Assembly (NCBI GenBank): GCA_003427395.1
Contig: BFEA01000390.1
Coordinates: forward strand, 843,360-907,359
Length of the DNA stretch: 64,000 nucleotides
Direction of reading: 5' to 3'
DNA from: Chara braunii
Lineage: Eukaryota; Streptophyta; Charophyceae; Charales; Characeae
In this document: one piece after another, positions 11,846 to 23,639 of the stretch
Numbering within the stretch: position 1 is the first letter of the stretch
Layout of the letters: each line of letters starts with the position of its first letter
Notes under the pieces: model-generated
Databases searched by the model: none
Seen by the model: the letters and a program-made list of their open reading frames with translations, nothing else
What the model was told of the DNA's origin: nothing
Translations under genes and position numbers: made by a program

Positions 11846-14800
11846 TTTCAGGGGTTTTGAAGGTGGGCGACCTGCATGGTGAAGTCGGATTGGCCGATGA
11901 GAGGGTAGAAAAGGAGGTGAGAGACAAAGGGGTTGCGCAGAAGAGCCGAGGAGGAAGACGAAAAAGGAAAAAACGGAGGGAAAGTGATGGATCTCGGTCA
12001 ATCCTTGACCGTTTTAGACGATCTGAGAGGCGAAGTGGGGGTTTTGATACACTGCGGATCAAATGGCCGTGGCAGAGTTTTGATTCGGATGACGATCTGA
12101 TCACTACGAGCAGTAAGGGCTGCCGGTAACCACGGGGAATTTTTATTTTTCTTTTTTATTTTTGTTTTTCTTTCTTTCTTTCTCTCATGATCAGTGTCGC
12201 TCCCATTGCTCACCATCCTTATCGACTTCTTCATCGGGATTTGGAGGTGGGGCATCTCACGTTTGGTGGTGGTGTCCATCTCGATGCTGCACGTTCTCCT
12301 CCGGGGTGCGTCTTGGCGGTAATTGCCATCTTCACAGTAGCAACAGGCCAGGTACGAAGTGAGAGCGGAAGAGGGTGAAATAAAGGGCGAGTGGCGCTTA
12401 CCTGACACTGAATCTGGCCATGTTCTAAGTGGCAGATTCATTTGTGTATCATCCTGTGTTTTAGAGGAGGATGCATTTCCATGTGGTGCTTCTTGTAAGC
12501 AGAACGGTGAGCCCAAACCGAGCAGTGCGCCATAGAGGCAATGACGGGAGTAAGAAAAGGTGAGCAGAGGGATCAGTCAAACGAGGAAAAGGAGGAAGTA
12601 GTGGGTCTCGATGTGTGTGCGGGAGACGGGGTAAAGGTGACCACACATACAGCAGTATATATTTGCACGTTATAGCGGGAGATTCACTCTTAAATCTACA
12701 GTGTATCTTGAAGTTCCCATATTTCAGCGGAAGATTCATTTTTATTTGGCACATTGGGTGGATGGTGGAACAACGCCTGAAATAACGTCCGTGATTTTCT
12801 ACGAAAGTTGCGGCGCAGTCTTAGTTGTTTCCCGCAGCGACCAGGTTTGCTCCAGTCGTGTTCATCATCCGCCCGTGCTCCCGCTTCAATCGCGGTGATC
12901 GTTGTTTCCTCTACTAAAGGTCGCTACATCTCGTCATCAGGGTCATGCTCATCTGTGAGCATAGTCACGTCGCCATCAGGGCCGTTGTCATCCTCGTTGA
13001 GGTCATGGTCACTCCTGATCACCGTCTTCCCTGTTCGTGAAGGCTGCGTGGCAACCTGTGGTCTGGAACTTAAGGTCGATAAATCGGGCCGATATAATGA
13101 CCAGGTACATTTAATAAAAGGGGAGAAGTATCTACAAAAAAAAAAAAAAAAAAAAGGAGAGTAGAAGTTGCCACATTTCGGTCGTTTCTTGATCGAATTT
13201 GGCAAACTAAGATGCTAGTTGGGGGTTTTGAGGAATTGCAAGAAGATTGAGCGCGCCAGATTCTGGGTTTGAGCAGTGGTTCGGCCGTTTCGGTTGGTAG
13301 GAGTTGCATGACTACTGTGGGAGTCTGCGAAGGTGGCAACGTATCTTTCTATCTTCTAGGGGAAGATACATTATCATGTTTTACACTGGTAAGTGGTAGA
13401 GGGAGGCGAACAGCGTAGAGAGCTCGGCGCTTTGGGAGGATGTACCTTCCCAAGATTTGGCGGAAATTTTTGTTTTGCGCAGTTGATGAGCGCTGGAGCG
13501 GCAGCGCTGTTGGTATTCAACGTAGTGTTTGAGGCTGCGCGTCATTAGTATCCATCGTGAGGCTTGCGCTGCTGCGCCAATTGATGCTCATTGTGGTGAT
13601 CGTGACCCCAGCCCGGCGATTTCCTCTCAAGTGGAGCACTTTTCCCCGCTCGTTGTCATCAAGGTCTTGGATACTGGTATGGTTGGTGTACCTTTCCATG
13701 TTCTAGTGGAGGATTTGTTCTCGTTTTGCACGTAAGACGAACACGCGGACCTTTCTAGTCGTCGTCAGGGTCCTGCAGGTGGCGGGCACATTGCTGTTCG
13801 TCCTCTTCGTCACAGTTCAGGTGTTGACCAAACTAGTTGTGCTCGGGGCTGCCATCACAATCCCAGTCATTCACGAGGAAATGCACTTCGTCACAATGGT
13901 CTTGGTCATTTCGCTGAGGGGCTGCAGCTGGTGCATGGGTGTTTTTAGTAATAGAATGATCTGAACCGCGTGGTTTTATTGGTGGTGGGGACTCTGCCTT
14001 GTTGAATAGCTGCAGGAATCCACGAATACTGCTGAGACCAGAGGCCGGCATTGCTGCTCCTTATACTGAACCATGCTGCTTCTTGGACTCACGTTGCTGC
14101 CAGGCCCATAGAGTCGGTTTTTGCATTCAGGGCAACCTGTCGAATACAGGTGTTACTGTTGCTGGGTCTGAGTCGCTACTCCTTAGGTGGGGTGTTATTC
14201 TCGCTCGCTACGGTAGTGTTGTCCTGATCAATTCGAAGTTGTTGCTAGTTTCTGCTTCCGGGGAATGCTGCAGCTAGTAGTGAGACTATAGCTGGGCAGG
14301 TGGACGCTGCTCAGGAAAGGTCCCTGTTCCCTTTCGGAAGGCTGTTGATCCATCCAGGTGGCCGTTGTTATGATCAGCTTGAAGGTGCTGCTGCCTCGAG
14401 ACGGGGAGCTGCTGATGTCCATCACATAGCACGGCTGTTGCCTGTTTCGCTGGTGCTAAGTTCCCGTCTGTTTCTGGTACTTCTGCAGTCACAGTCGAAG
14501 TTGCAGGGGGTTGGCGTTACTGAGATCTCAAAGTTGCTGGAGCAGTGAAGCACACAGACTGCTGAACTTGTGTTGCTACCTTTTGATGAGGCTGCTGAGG
14601 TGTCAAACTACTACTGCCGGTAAGACCTCTGTGCTTTGGGCTGATGGTGGAATGGTTGGTTTGAACGAGGAAGGACAGGCTGAGAGTTCCTTCAAACTCG
14701 CCATTGTGGCACTGTGTATTCCAAGATCTGCTGCTGTCATGTTCTCTACCAATGTTACTGCTGTGCTCCAAAGTACCGTTGTTGATTGAGCAACTGAGTG

Positions 14801-15059
14801 TGGTCGCCACTGCGAAACGGATTGCTGCCACTTTCCGCTAGATGGATGTTGCAGCTCGCTCGGTACCAGCTGGTTCTTGCATCAGGGTGCTGCTACCAGG
14901 GCGTTGAGACTCATGCTCGGACTGCAGGTCTTGACGAGTCAGTGCACTTGCCTTTTTCCGCGGACTGGGCGTATGGTTAATTGAGCAATAGGAGGCTGCG
15001 CTGCTGCAACCAGTGCAGCCAATGTTGTTGCTGAGATTCTGCCGCGGCATCTGTGACTC
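11846..15059. other. unrecognised region between E1 and repeat copy A
   Basis: No family is recognised on either strand. 11850-12130 has a Lys/Arg/Glu-rich open frame that starts inside the LTR and is not convincing. 12900-13900 has several short minus-strand frames rich in Asp and Glu (for example around 12924-13050 and 13833-13960). 14000-15060 is rich in TTGCTG/CTGCTG motifs. An A-run lies at 13136-13154. These could be remnants of a minus-strand host gene with short exons, but no clear splice-joined product emerges. Confidence 0.4.
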
Positions 15060-15559
15060 ACAAACTTTCGAGCTCAGCGTTTTGGCCACCATTGCGGGGC
15101 CCTCAGGATCGGAAGGCAACAAGGCCCTCTCATGTGAGTTGAGTTGGCCCCTTTTCGTATCTCGAGCGTCTAACTCTTCTTCATCTACCTTTCTTCCTTT
15201 CAGTCTAGTCTGTGTTTGGAGAGGAAGGCAGCAGGCGGGATTGCAACCCGTAGGACCACATCAAGGCCTTTGTGGGAGGTCTACCCACCGATTGCGGGAG
15301 CTCTGCCGGAGCCCAGGCAGGACTCTGGAGGCAAGGAACTCAAAGGTAGGCCGACACTATACGATTAGAATCCCAATAAACCCCTTATCTATGTTTGGTC
15401 TGTTTGACTTTGACTTGTGTATATCTTTGTTTTCTTTTTCAGGACTTTAACTGAATCAGAAAGGGAATCTACTATGCCTGTTTAAGTCATCTGTTTGTGG
15501 TAAAAACCATGATGTTTGTATGGGATGATTTGAAATGGGGCTGGAAATGAGGTCCTTCA

Positions 15560-15907
15560 GATTGATCCGGCCGCTTTGCTGACTGCTTGGACATTGAGAC
15601 GGGGCGGGGTCAGGACCTGCCGCTTTGCTGACTGCTTGGAGATTGAGACGGGGCGGGTTCAGGACCTGCTGCTTTGCTGACTGCTTGGACATTGAGACGG
15701 GGCGGGGTCAGGACCTGCCGCTTTGCTGACTGCTTGGANNNNNNNNNNNNNNNNNNNNNCCTGCCGCTTTGCTGACTGCTTGGACATTGAGACGGGGTGG
15801 GGTCAGGACCTGCCGCTTTGGTGACTGCTTGGACATTGAGACGGGCCGGGGTCAGGACCTGCCGCTTTGCTGACTGCTTGGACATTGAGACGGGGCGGGG
15901 TCGGGAC
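15560..15907 (-). repeat. 49-bp minisatellite array, first segment
   Basis: Units read gacattgagacggggcgggg then tcaggacctgccgctttgctgactgcttg, 49 bp in total. About seven units are present, including a gap of 21 N at 15739-15759. The segment ends where the hAT-like element begins. Confidence 0.9.
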
Positions 15908-17458
15908 CAGAGTTCGCAATTGGGATTTTTAGGAATACCTGTACCTGACCAAACCACACCCTCTCTAAAAGCTAACCACCCATACCCACTGTATATCTGG
16001 CCTGCCGAACCTTTACCCATCTCCACCTGCCGAAAAAAAAAAAAAAAAACGTACACCCAAACCTACCCTACCTGAACTTCGTCAGCATGTAATTGGCCAT
16101 AGCTACCCATGAACATTTTTTTTCAAAATGACCCGTGGCCACCTGAACCCAAACCGTTTGTTAACCACTCATACCCTACCCAAGTTTTTTTTACCTGTGC
16201 TCACGCGTACCTACCCATAATTGTATGCACCCACTCGTAACCACCCATGCTTGTCACCGACCCTCCCCTAACCGCCCATAACCGCCTCTAACTGTCCCTA
16301 ACCGCCCCTAACTGTCCCTAACCACCCCTAAGTTTTTTTTTTTTTTTCACCGGCCTTCACTGTTCCTAACTGGCCCTAACCGACCCTAGTTGCCCTTAAT
16401 CGCCCCCAATTGTTCCCAACCCCCTAGACGTCACAAGATTCACGTGGTAATTTTATGATTATTAATATTATTATTTTATTTTACTGTTTTTGAGATGTGG
16501 CAGCTGATGCAGCTACTGCCGCAACAGCAACAGTTGTTACATCTGGTCACTTTGATGCTGCTATGGATGCATCTGGTGCTACAACAACCTATGCTACCTG
16601 TATAGCATCTGCAAGAGCAACAACCCTCGGTCTGTCGCACACACATTTTCTTCTTTTTTTTTTTCCATACTCACGAGACTCCCATCCTACCACCTCTCTC
16701 AATATATCTCTTGGTGCACCCCCACTCCTTTTCTATCTTATCTCATGCGAGGAACATCACTCTCTACTGGAGCAACCTGACCAGACAGCGGACGCGAGCA
16801 CTGACGCTGAATGGCTCTTCCATTCATCCCCAGTTGAGGCACTAGCGTACAAGCCTCGTTAGAGTCGTTACACACACGTACACTCTCTCACATACACATG
16901 CACACACAACACACACAAAGACATATAAATATTGCATACACAGGGTTACACACATATGAAAATAGTCTGAAAATTAAAAAAACAAAGAAATAAAAAAATG
17001 AAGAGATAAAATTCACCCTTGCAAGAAACAACGCTTGCTTCATGGGAAAGCGAGAAATTTGGAGTATGAGAAAAGCGTCACGCATGAGCAAAAATACAAA
17101 GCCTGCAAAGCTGCAAGACTCACATCGGGTATACCACGGTTATTCGATGGGAACCTCTTCCCGCCCCTACCCGCCCGTTTTTTTTTTTGGTCACCCGTAC
17201 CTGCCCATACCTGTCTATTTTTTTTTTATGGCCGCCCATACCCAATTTTTTTTTTTACCCGTACCCCTACCTGCCCCTACCCACCCATGATCTCCAAAAA
17301 GAGCACAATTGTGCCCGCCCTAACAACCACCACCTTTTGTTTGTGCCTGCCCATACCCAACTCCCCCTTCGGAAGGGGTACCCATACCCGCCCGTAACCT
17401 GGCGGTTACGGTTGGGTACGACTGGGCACCGGCAATGGTTACCCATTTGCGCTCTCTA
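15908..17458. mobile_element. non-autonomous hAT-like DNA transposon
   Basis: 1551 bp inserted into one unit of the 49-bp array. The ends are imperfect terminal inverted repeats: CAGAGTTCGCAATTGGG at the left and, reversed, TAGAGAGCGCAAATGGG at the right (13 of 17 identical). The flanking 8 bp are GTCGGGAC (15900-15907) and GTCAGGAC (17459-17466), 7 of 8 identical; GTCAGGAC is the unit consensus, so this is an 8-bp target duplication. YAGAG ends and 8-bp duplications are hallmarks of hAT. Subterminal regions are dense in CCCATACCC/CCCGTACC motifs broken by T-runs. No transposase is found; an Ala/Thr-rich frame (16497-16862) is unrecognised. Confidence 0.78.
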
Positions 17459-18730
17459 GTCAGGACCTGCCGCTTTGCTGACTGCTTGAACATTGAGACG
17501 GGGCGGAGTCAGGACCTGCCGCTTTGTTGACTGCTTGGACATTGAGACGGCCGGGGTCAGGACCTGCCGCTTTGCTGGTCAGGTTGTTCTCAGTCCGACT
17601 TTTTTCCTTGTGAGAATAGTCCAGGCTGGTGTGTTGATGATTGCATCGGGTTTGACTGAGAACAACCTAGAAAGTGAAAATTAACTAAGCGGAGGACCTT
17701 GTGACAAAGGGTCAGGCTGTAACCAGGGCCGCTTTGCTGGAAATGTTTGTATGCGATGATTTGAAATGGAACTGGAAATGAGGTCCTTCAGACTGATCCG
17801 GCCACTTTGCTGACTGCTTGGACATTGAGACGGGGCGGGGTCCTTCAAATTGATCCGGCCGCTTTGCGAGAAATATTTGTATGCGATGATTTGAAATGCG
17901 GTTGGAAATGATGTATCCTGACTGATCCGGCCACTTTGTTGACTACTTGGACATTGAGACGGGGCGGGGTGAGGACCTGCCGCTTTGCTGACTGCTTGGA
18001 CATTGAAACGGGGCGGGGTCAGATTGTTCTCAGTCCGACTTTTTTCCTTGTGAGAATAGTCCAGGCTGGTGTGTTGATGATTGCATGGGGTTTGACTGAG
18101 AACAACCTGGAAAGTGAAAATTAACTAAGCGGAGGACCTTGTGACAAAGGGTTACGTTGTAACCAGGGCCGCTTTGCTGGAAATGTTTGTATGCGATGAT
18201 TTGAAATGGGGCTGGAAATGAGGTCCTTCAGACTGATCCGGCCGCTTNGCTGACTGCTTGGACATTGAGACGGGGCGGGGTCAGGACCTGCCGCTTTGCT
18301 GACTGCTTGGACATTGAGACGTGGCGGGGTCAGGACCTGCCGCTTTGCTGATTGCTTGGACATTGAGACGGGGCGGGGTCAGGACCTGCCGCTTTGCTGA
18401 CTGCTTGGACATTGAGACGGAGCGGGGTCAGGACCTGCCGCTTTGCTGACTGCTTGGACATTGAGATGGGCCGGGGTCAGGACCTGCGGCTTTGCTAACT
18501 GCTTGAACATTGAGACGGGGTGGGATCAGGACCTGCCGCTTTGCTGACTGCTTGGACATTGAGACGGGGCGGGGTCAGGACCTGCCGCTTTGTTGACTGC
18601 TTGGACATTGAGACAGGGCGGGGTCAGGTTGTTCTCAGTCCGACTTTTTTCCTTGTGAGAATAGTCCAGGCTGGTGTGTTGATGATTACATGGGGTTTGA
18701 CTGAGAACAACCTGGAAAGTGCAAATTAAC
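17459..18730 (-). repeat. 49-bp minisatellite array, second segment with nested higher-order repeats
   Basis: 49-bp units resume at 17459 and fall in three blocks (about 17459-17575, 17800-18020, 18230-18626), with an N at 18248. Each block ends in a unique-looking segment bounded by ggttgttctcagtc and gactgagaacaacc, a 14-bp perfect inverted repeat (17582-17595/17654-17667 and 18627-18640/18698-18711; one base differs at 18022-18035/18094-18107). The pattern suggests that array plus terminal segment were duplicated as a larger unit. Confidence 0.85.
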
Positions 18731-19350
18731 TAAGTAAGATACATGACCAATGTTTTGTGATCAGGACAAACGAAAGATGAAAACTTTGGATAAACGAACC
18801 CTTGTTTTAAATTGGTTGAATGTGTTATTGACTTGACATGCTTGCTGGCAATGCCTTGTCTTTTGCTCAATGCTCTGTTTGTCTTCTGCATTATAGGGTA
18901 GTCTGTTAGTGCTCGCCTTATGCTCGAGCGATAGGCAGCTAGATGTTCACTTTTGTGTTCGCATTTGTCTTTTTCATGTATGTTTGTTTTGATAGGGCTT
19001 TGGCTAGCCTTTGAGTTAGTAGAAATTATGGGAGACTCTTTTCCTAGGGGAAATGCTTCCAAAATTTCTGCTGAATCCTCAAAGTTAGGCAAGGTTTTGA
19101 GATGTCAGCTAGGATATGATATAGTTTAGTCGTTGGGGACCATGGAAATTCTGAAAGCCTTCCTTTCTACAGAAAGTGCTGCCGAAATTTCTACTGAAAC
19201 CAAAGAGTTAGTTTATTTTTAGATGATTTTCATAGTCGTGAGTTTTTCTTTTTAGATTTGGTATAGTAAATATTCTTCGAGCACACTTCCCTAAAGGAAG
19301 TGCTGCCGAAATTTTTGGGATTTTCACATTGTTACCGGATGCTACTATTA

Positions 19351-20110
19351 AGTAGCTTATAGTGCATTACGGAGTTGAACTCCGTTAACTCGACAGGCGA
19401 TGCCTGCCTTGATTTTGTGACACAGGTCATTGCTACCTGCGAGCGTTCTTCGAAGTCTTGAGCTTCATCAACTTCTGCTATCGGACTGATAGCAAGTCGG
19501 TTTGCGACTCAACTCCTACCCACCATGATACCCACGTCCAGATGTTTGTGACCCTGTAGGCGAAAGGCATTTCCGTGTGAAAGAAAACCTATCCTTAGAA
19601 CCTCTCTTGAATGGCCATGCAAAAGTTGTGTGAAAATGGGTCGGACGGGTATGCCTTTGTTGAGTGGGGTTCAGAAAAGGGCGTGTGGGACATGAATCTG
19701 GGAGCAAGGGGGTTGATCACGTTTTTGTGGCATCCGCATGTGAATTTTCATTGGGCTATATATGTATGCAGGTATGTATAGGAGCAAGGACTCGCTCCTG
19801 GATTAAGGGTGATGTGGACGGATGAATGTTGGGTGTGAGTGACAAGGTTCAACTGTTGCTGTGAGAATGGTCCTCCCTGATTTCCTTCGAGACTCGCCCT
19901 TTCTTTCTCTTATTTTGCTCCTACCGCATGCATCTAGCAAACAGGCAAAGCGTAGTCGAGCACAAGGTTTAGCGCTCGACCTTAGATCGGATTGAGACTT
20001 AGTTTGGGTACGGCGAATTGCTCGTCAACCCGTGATTACTCGTATTCTTCTTCCCTCTGGGGAGGGACGAGCGAATCCCATCTCAAAGGGGTTTTGCCGT
20101 TTAATTTATT
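19351..20110. other. no gene recognised
   Basis: I see no coding region, RNA gene or clear repeat between copy A and the LTR-like repeat at 20111. Confidence 0.5.
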
Positions 20111-20996
20111 AGTCGGACGTTGGTCCTGAGCCTGGAATTCGAGGTCCTTGTCCAGGACATCCCAGACTCTGGTCCAGCACAAAGGGGTTTCCCCCTTGAG
20201 CTGGGCCTACGCCTCTTGCTTATGGTCACCCACTGCCTAAACGACAGGGGCGCCACAAGGGCCGCACGGCTCATCCTTAAGTCGTGCAATATCGTGAAGG
20301 AAGAACCCTTCACGATATTTTGTTTTCGACACTTGAGTGTCGTACGCAACCCCGAAACCCATGGGAGGTTGCACGGATGTGGGTAACGCATGAGGCGTCT
20401 CCATGATAGTAGATTAAGTGAGAACACATGACTGAACGTTATGGTTCCCATGGCCGTGGCATTCTTTTTATGCAACTCTGCGCGGACCTCGCTCAGACAC
20501 ATTGGCAGTTTTGAGTTATGGGTCAGGACGTATGAAAAAGGGACAATGAGTTACTTTGTTTTGTCGTGTATCGCGTGGTTGAGTTAGGATGTCCTAGTCG
20601 CCCGATGCTGAATCGCACATGGGAGATCAGCGCCCCTGCGTGACGGTTCGCGTACGGGTCCGAGCTAGGTGTGGACCGTGCGTACCCCCTGTGCTACAAC
20701 ATACGAGAAACGCCCTCGCTGGGCCACCTCCGCGATTGCAAGTAAAAGCTTTCGTGTGTGGTTCAGTACCTCGGCGGGGATACGCCCACCCAAGGGATGG
20801 TGACAACTCCCGCAGGTGGAGGTAAGTTCTACCTCGCGAGACCCTGTCCTGTCGTAGGGACTCAATGGAGGTATAGCTGGCGCACTCGGCCGGAGCGGCT
20901 CCGCCGCTTCCCTTTTCGTGAAGTGACTTGCGAATACTGTCAATCCTGCGTGACGCGGCCGGGAAGGTTCCCCCATCGAGGACCGTGCGCTCGACA
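20111..20996 (+). repeat. LTR-like dispersed repeat, copy 1
   Basis: It begins agtcggacgt and ends gtgcgctcgaca. It shares its start (cggacgtt...ggtccttgtccaggacatccca), middle (cgagaaacgccctcg...ggggatacgcccacc) and end with 21367-22285 and, in reverse, with 38171-38955. The reverse copy adjoins a tRNA-Asp-like PBS, so these are probably LTRs of that family. No PBS follows this copy. Confidence 0.65.
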
Positions 20997-21366
20997 GCGC
21001 GAAGGCGAAAAAAAACAAAACAAGAAAAGGAAAAAAAGGAAGGAAGGAAAGCCCCCCCTGTTCATCACCTCTTACGTACAAGGTCAACCACGTGGATGAC
21101 AGGTTGAGTGCGAGTTGCCCCCATCCCCGTGTGTCACAAGGACCCACTTGCACGCAACCAAAAGGCAAAGAGGTGAAGAAAAGGAGGAGGAAACCAAACC
21201 TGACAGGGAAAGAAAAATATATATATATACATATATACGCACTTACCTATGTTTGGGTGTTCGTGTGGCCTGAGGGGCCCACGCTTAAGGGTTTAAGTGG
21301 GGGTTGAGATTGGGAAAGGAATGGAAACCCCCTTTATTGTTGTATGCTTCTTAAAGAGATTTTTTT
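20997..21366. other. spacer between two same-sense LTR-like repeats
   Basis: A 370-bp purine-rich stretch with (TA)n near 21222-21238 and a gattgggaaaggaatgg tract that could be a polypurine tract. No coding region. The arrangement LTR-short interior-LTR would fit a TRIM-like or deleted element, but neither a PBS nor a target duplication was found. Confidence 0.35.
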
Positions 21367-22285
21367 TAGTCGGACGTTAGTCCTAGGCCTGGATTCGAGG
21401 TCCTTGTCCAGGACATCCCAAGTCCTAGACTCCGCATGGAAGGGATCACCCACCGTGCAAAGCCTATTTGCCCTGCCCTCTGGGACACTCAGCCTAAAGG
21501 CCAGAGGTGCCGCGGAGGCCGCACGGCTGTTCCTTGAGCCATGGAATATCATGAAGGGGTTGACCTTCACGACACTGGAGTGTCATAAGCGGTACTCGGA
21601 TCCATGAGGGACCGCTTGGTTATGGGCACTACATAGTACACCATCATTGCGACTGCTTGCGTATTCATGCATTGTTAGTCGATATGGAAAGGCCCTGCAC
21701 CTGCGCGGTTTTATACTAAGTCTCGCGCGCTTCGCCTATCTGATCTCCGCATCAGAGAGTTATGGGATAGCTACTAAGGGGCTAGGAATGTTAATGCGTT
21801 GTTTTATTTGGGTTAGTGTCGTTTCGTATGCGTATGCGTGTAAAGTGGTGTGCGTGTGGTGTGTGGGAAGCGTCCTAGTTAACCGACGACGGATCACGCT
21901 TGTGACCTCAGCCCCCCAAGACATCGGTTCGCATGCAGGTCCGATAGAGGCGTAAAACCGCCCGTACCCCCTATGAACGAGAAACGCCCTCGGCTGGTCC
22001 ACCTTTGCGATTGCAGCTGATTAGCTTTCGTACTGTGGACTGGTAGCTCGGCGGGGATACGCCCACCGCAGGGAGGTGACAACTCCCGTAAGGTGGAGGT
22101 AAGTCGTGCCTCGCGTAGGCCCTATCCTGTCGTAGGGGCTCGCGAGAGGTATGGCTGGTGCACTCGGCCGGAGCGGCTTGCGAAAGCTCCATGTGTATTC
22201 ACGATGAGGAATAGACCAACTTCCGCATGATGCGGGCGGGAGGGTCCCACCCCGCATGTGCGGTGTCGGACCGATGCGCTCGATA
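21367..22285 (+). repeat. LTR-like dispersed repeat, copy 2
   Basis: Same sense as copy 1. It starts agtcggacgtt and ends gatgcgctcgata. It contains the shared block ggggatacgcccacc...cactcggccggagcgg (about 22051-22174). No PBS is seen after the end. Confidence 0.65.
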
Positions 22286-22397
22286 ACGTGTTGTATCCTT
22301 CCTTGATAGTAGACGTGATATTTGGTTAATGGTTGAGTTATGTTTTGATTTGTCTTATCAGTGAATATTTGTGATTTATTTTTAAGTGGATATTTGT

Positions 22398-23302
22398 TGC
22401 AATCAGACTCGCTTCCATTCACACTCTCATGCATGCAAACAGGTGTGCAGCAAACTGGCGACAAGCGCCCACTCAAAACTCAGAGATATGGTAACCGAGA
22501 ACACAGTTCAGATTAAAGTTCGCTTCGATGGCTATGGCGACTCAGCACCCACTCAACTCTCTGTTCACATACACAGGATCACCCTGGATATCCCACACGC
22601 GATACTCTGAACACTCACACACACACACACTGAACTCCAACTACACCTATGACAGCTATTGCTGCTACTACCCTATCGCTATGCCTAACTCCTCCTCTCT
22701 CGCCCACTTCTCCCTCGGGCTCACTGCAGACCTCCTTGCACAAGTCGCTTCTGGCAGCGCTTCCGCATGGCTCACGTAGGAATGAATAAATGATTGGGTG
22801 CTGCCTCTTGATTTATACTTCTGCAGCTCGTTGGTCTGGCCCTTACCCATGCCCGAAGTGCACACAATCCCATGCGGTACTTGCTTGACTGGACAAGGAC
22901 TGACTGGGGACTGGGACTGTTGACTCAGCACGGTAGACTTCCACCACTTGCCCACTTGCCTCGCCATTTGCCCACTTGCCTCAGCCTAAACGTGGGCAAC
23001 TTCGAAAGGCCACTACTGGGACCTTCCGGAAGGCTGTAGACTTGGCCTTTCGCTACTGTAGCAGCTACGACCTTGACCTTTCTGGACTGTAGCAGCTACG
23101 ACCTTGACCCTTCGAGAAGGCTACAGCTACGACTTCTAGACCTGACTGAGACTCCTACTCGACAGGTCTACAGATCAAACCCCTGCTACCTATGGACCCT
23201 ACGACAACCTACAGACTGTTACAATTATACAGGTAAGGTGGGGACTAGGGATCGAGCCCTAGGATCTGCATCAGCTACTGCGAATTGGTGAATACCATTT
23301 CA
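22398..23302 (-). repeat. solo LTR of the E1 family
   Basis: This LTR of about 905 bp runs from the minus-strand TGAAATGG start (23302) to the gagtctgattgca end (22398), with no pol or gag attached on either side. It keeps the TATA-like sequence at 22811-22817. The flanks read ...tttgt and tgttt...; a 4-bp TGTT duplication is possible only if one T at the left junction was lost. It is probably the product of LTR-LTR recombination. Confidence 0.8.
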
Positions 23303-23639
23303 TGTTTAAAGGCTCCCTTCGGTATCGTTGTCCTTCTGAATAGGTTCTCATATGCACTCACATGATGAGTGTTGGGGTAATTTTAGTGCGGTATGTTCTA
23401 TAATTTTCATTTGGCTGAGTTATATGACTTCTTTCGAGTCTCGAACTTGTTGTTCCTTCAACAGGTGATGGGGTCGAGAAAGCTCGAGATGGAAGCCTCT
23501 TAAGGAACGATTGGGGTCGAGAAACTTGCCTATGTGATGGGTATGTGAGATTGGGAGTGAGACAAACTACCCAAGGTTGAGATCGACCTCTTCAAAGGCT
23601 ATATCATGTTTCTGACTTCCTTTATAAGTTTGGGTAAAT

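Larger units (their letters stand above)
15060..19350 (-). repeat. copy A of a minisatellite-carrying dispersed repeat
   Basis: In reverse orientation this stretch shares flanks with copies B (24700-27720) and C (48520-49980). Shared parts include the segment around 15218-15350 (matching 27330-27450 in reverse), gatttgaaatgg beside the array, the block gactgagaacaacctgg...aattaactaag (18698-18730), and the downstream motif gaagtgctgccgaaattt near 19170-19320. The core is a 49-bp tandem array broken by a hAT-like transposon. No protein-coding capacity is apparent. The family may be a non-autonomous element or part of a larger unclassified one. Confidence 0.75.

Noticed and set aside
12900-13960. 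Asp/Glu-rich minus-strand frames considered as host exons.
   Set aside because: They are short, lie in different frames, lack clear splice sites and match no family I recognise; kept only as a note.
16260-16420. Telomere-like CCCTAA repeats.
   Set aside because: The words are degenerate and mixed with other C-rich motifs within the hAT-like element; there is no regular heptamer array.
16497-16862. Ala/Thr-rich frame in the hAT-like element considered as transposase.
   Set aside because: It has no DDE, zinc-finger or dimerisation motif of hAT transposases, and it runs into low-complexity sequence.
22394-23306. Clear target duplication for the solo LTR.
   Set aside because: Flanks TTGT and TGTT agree only if a base was lost at one junction, so no firm duplication is claimed.
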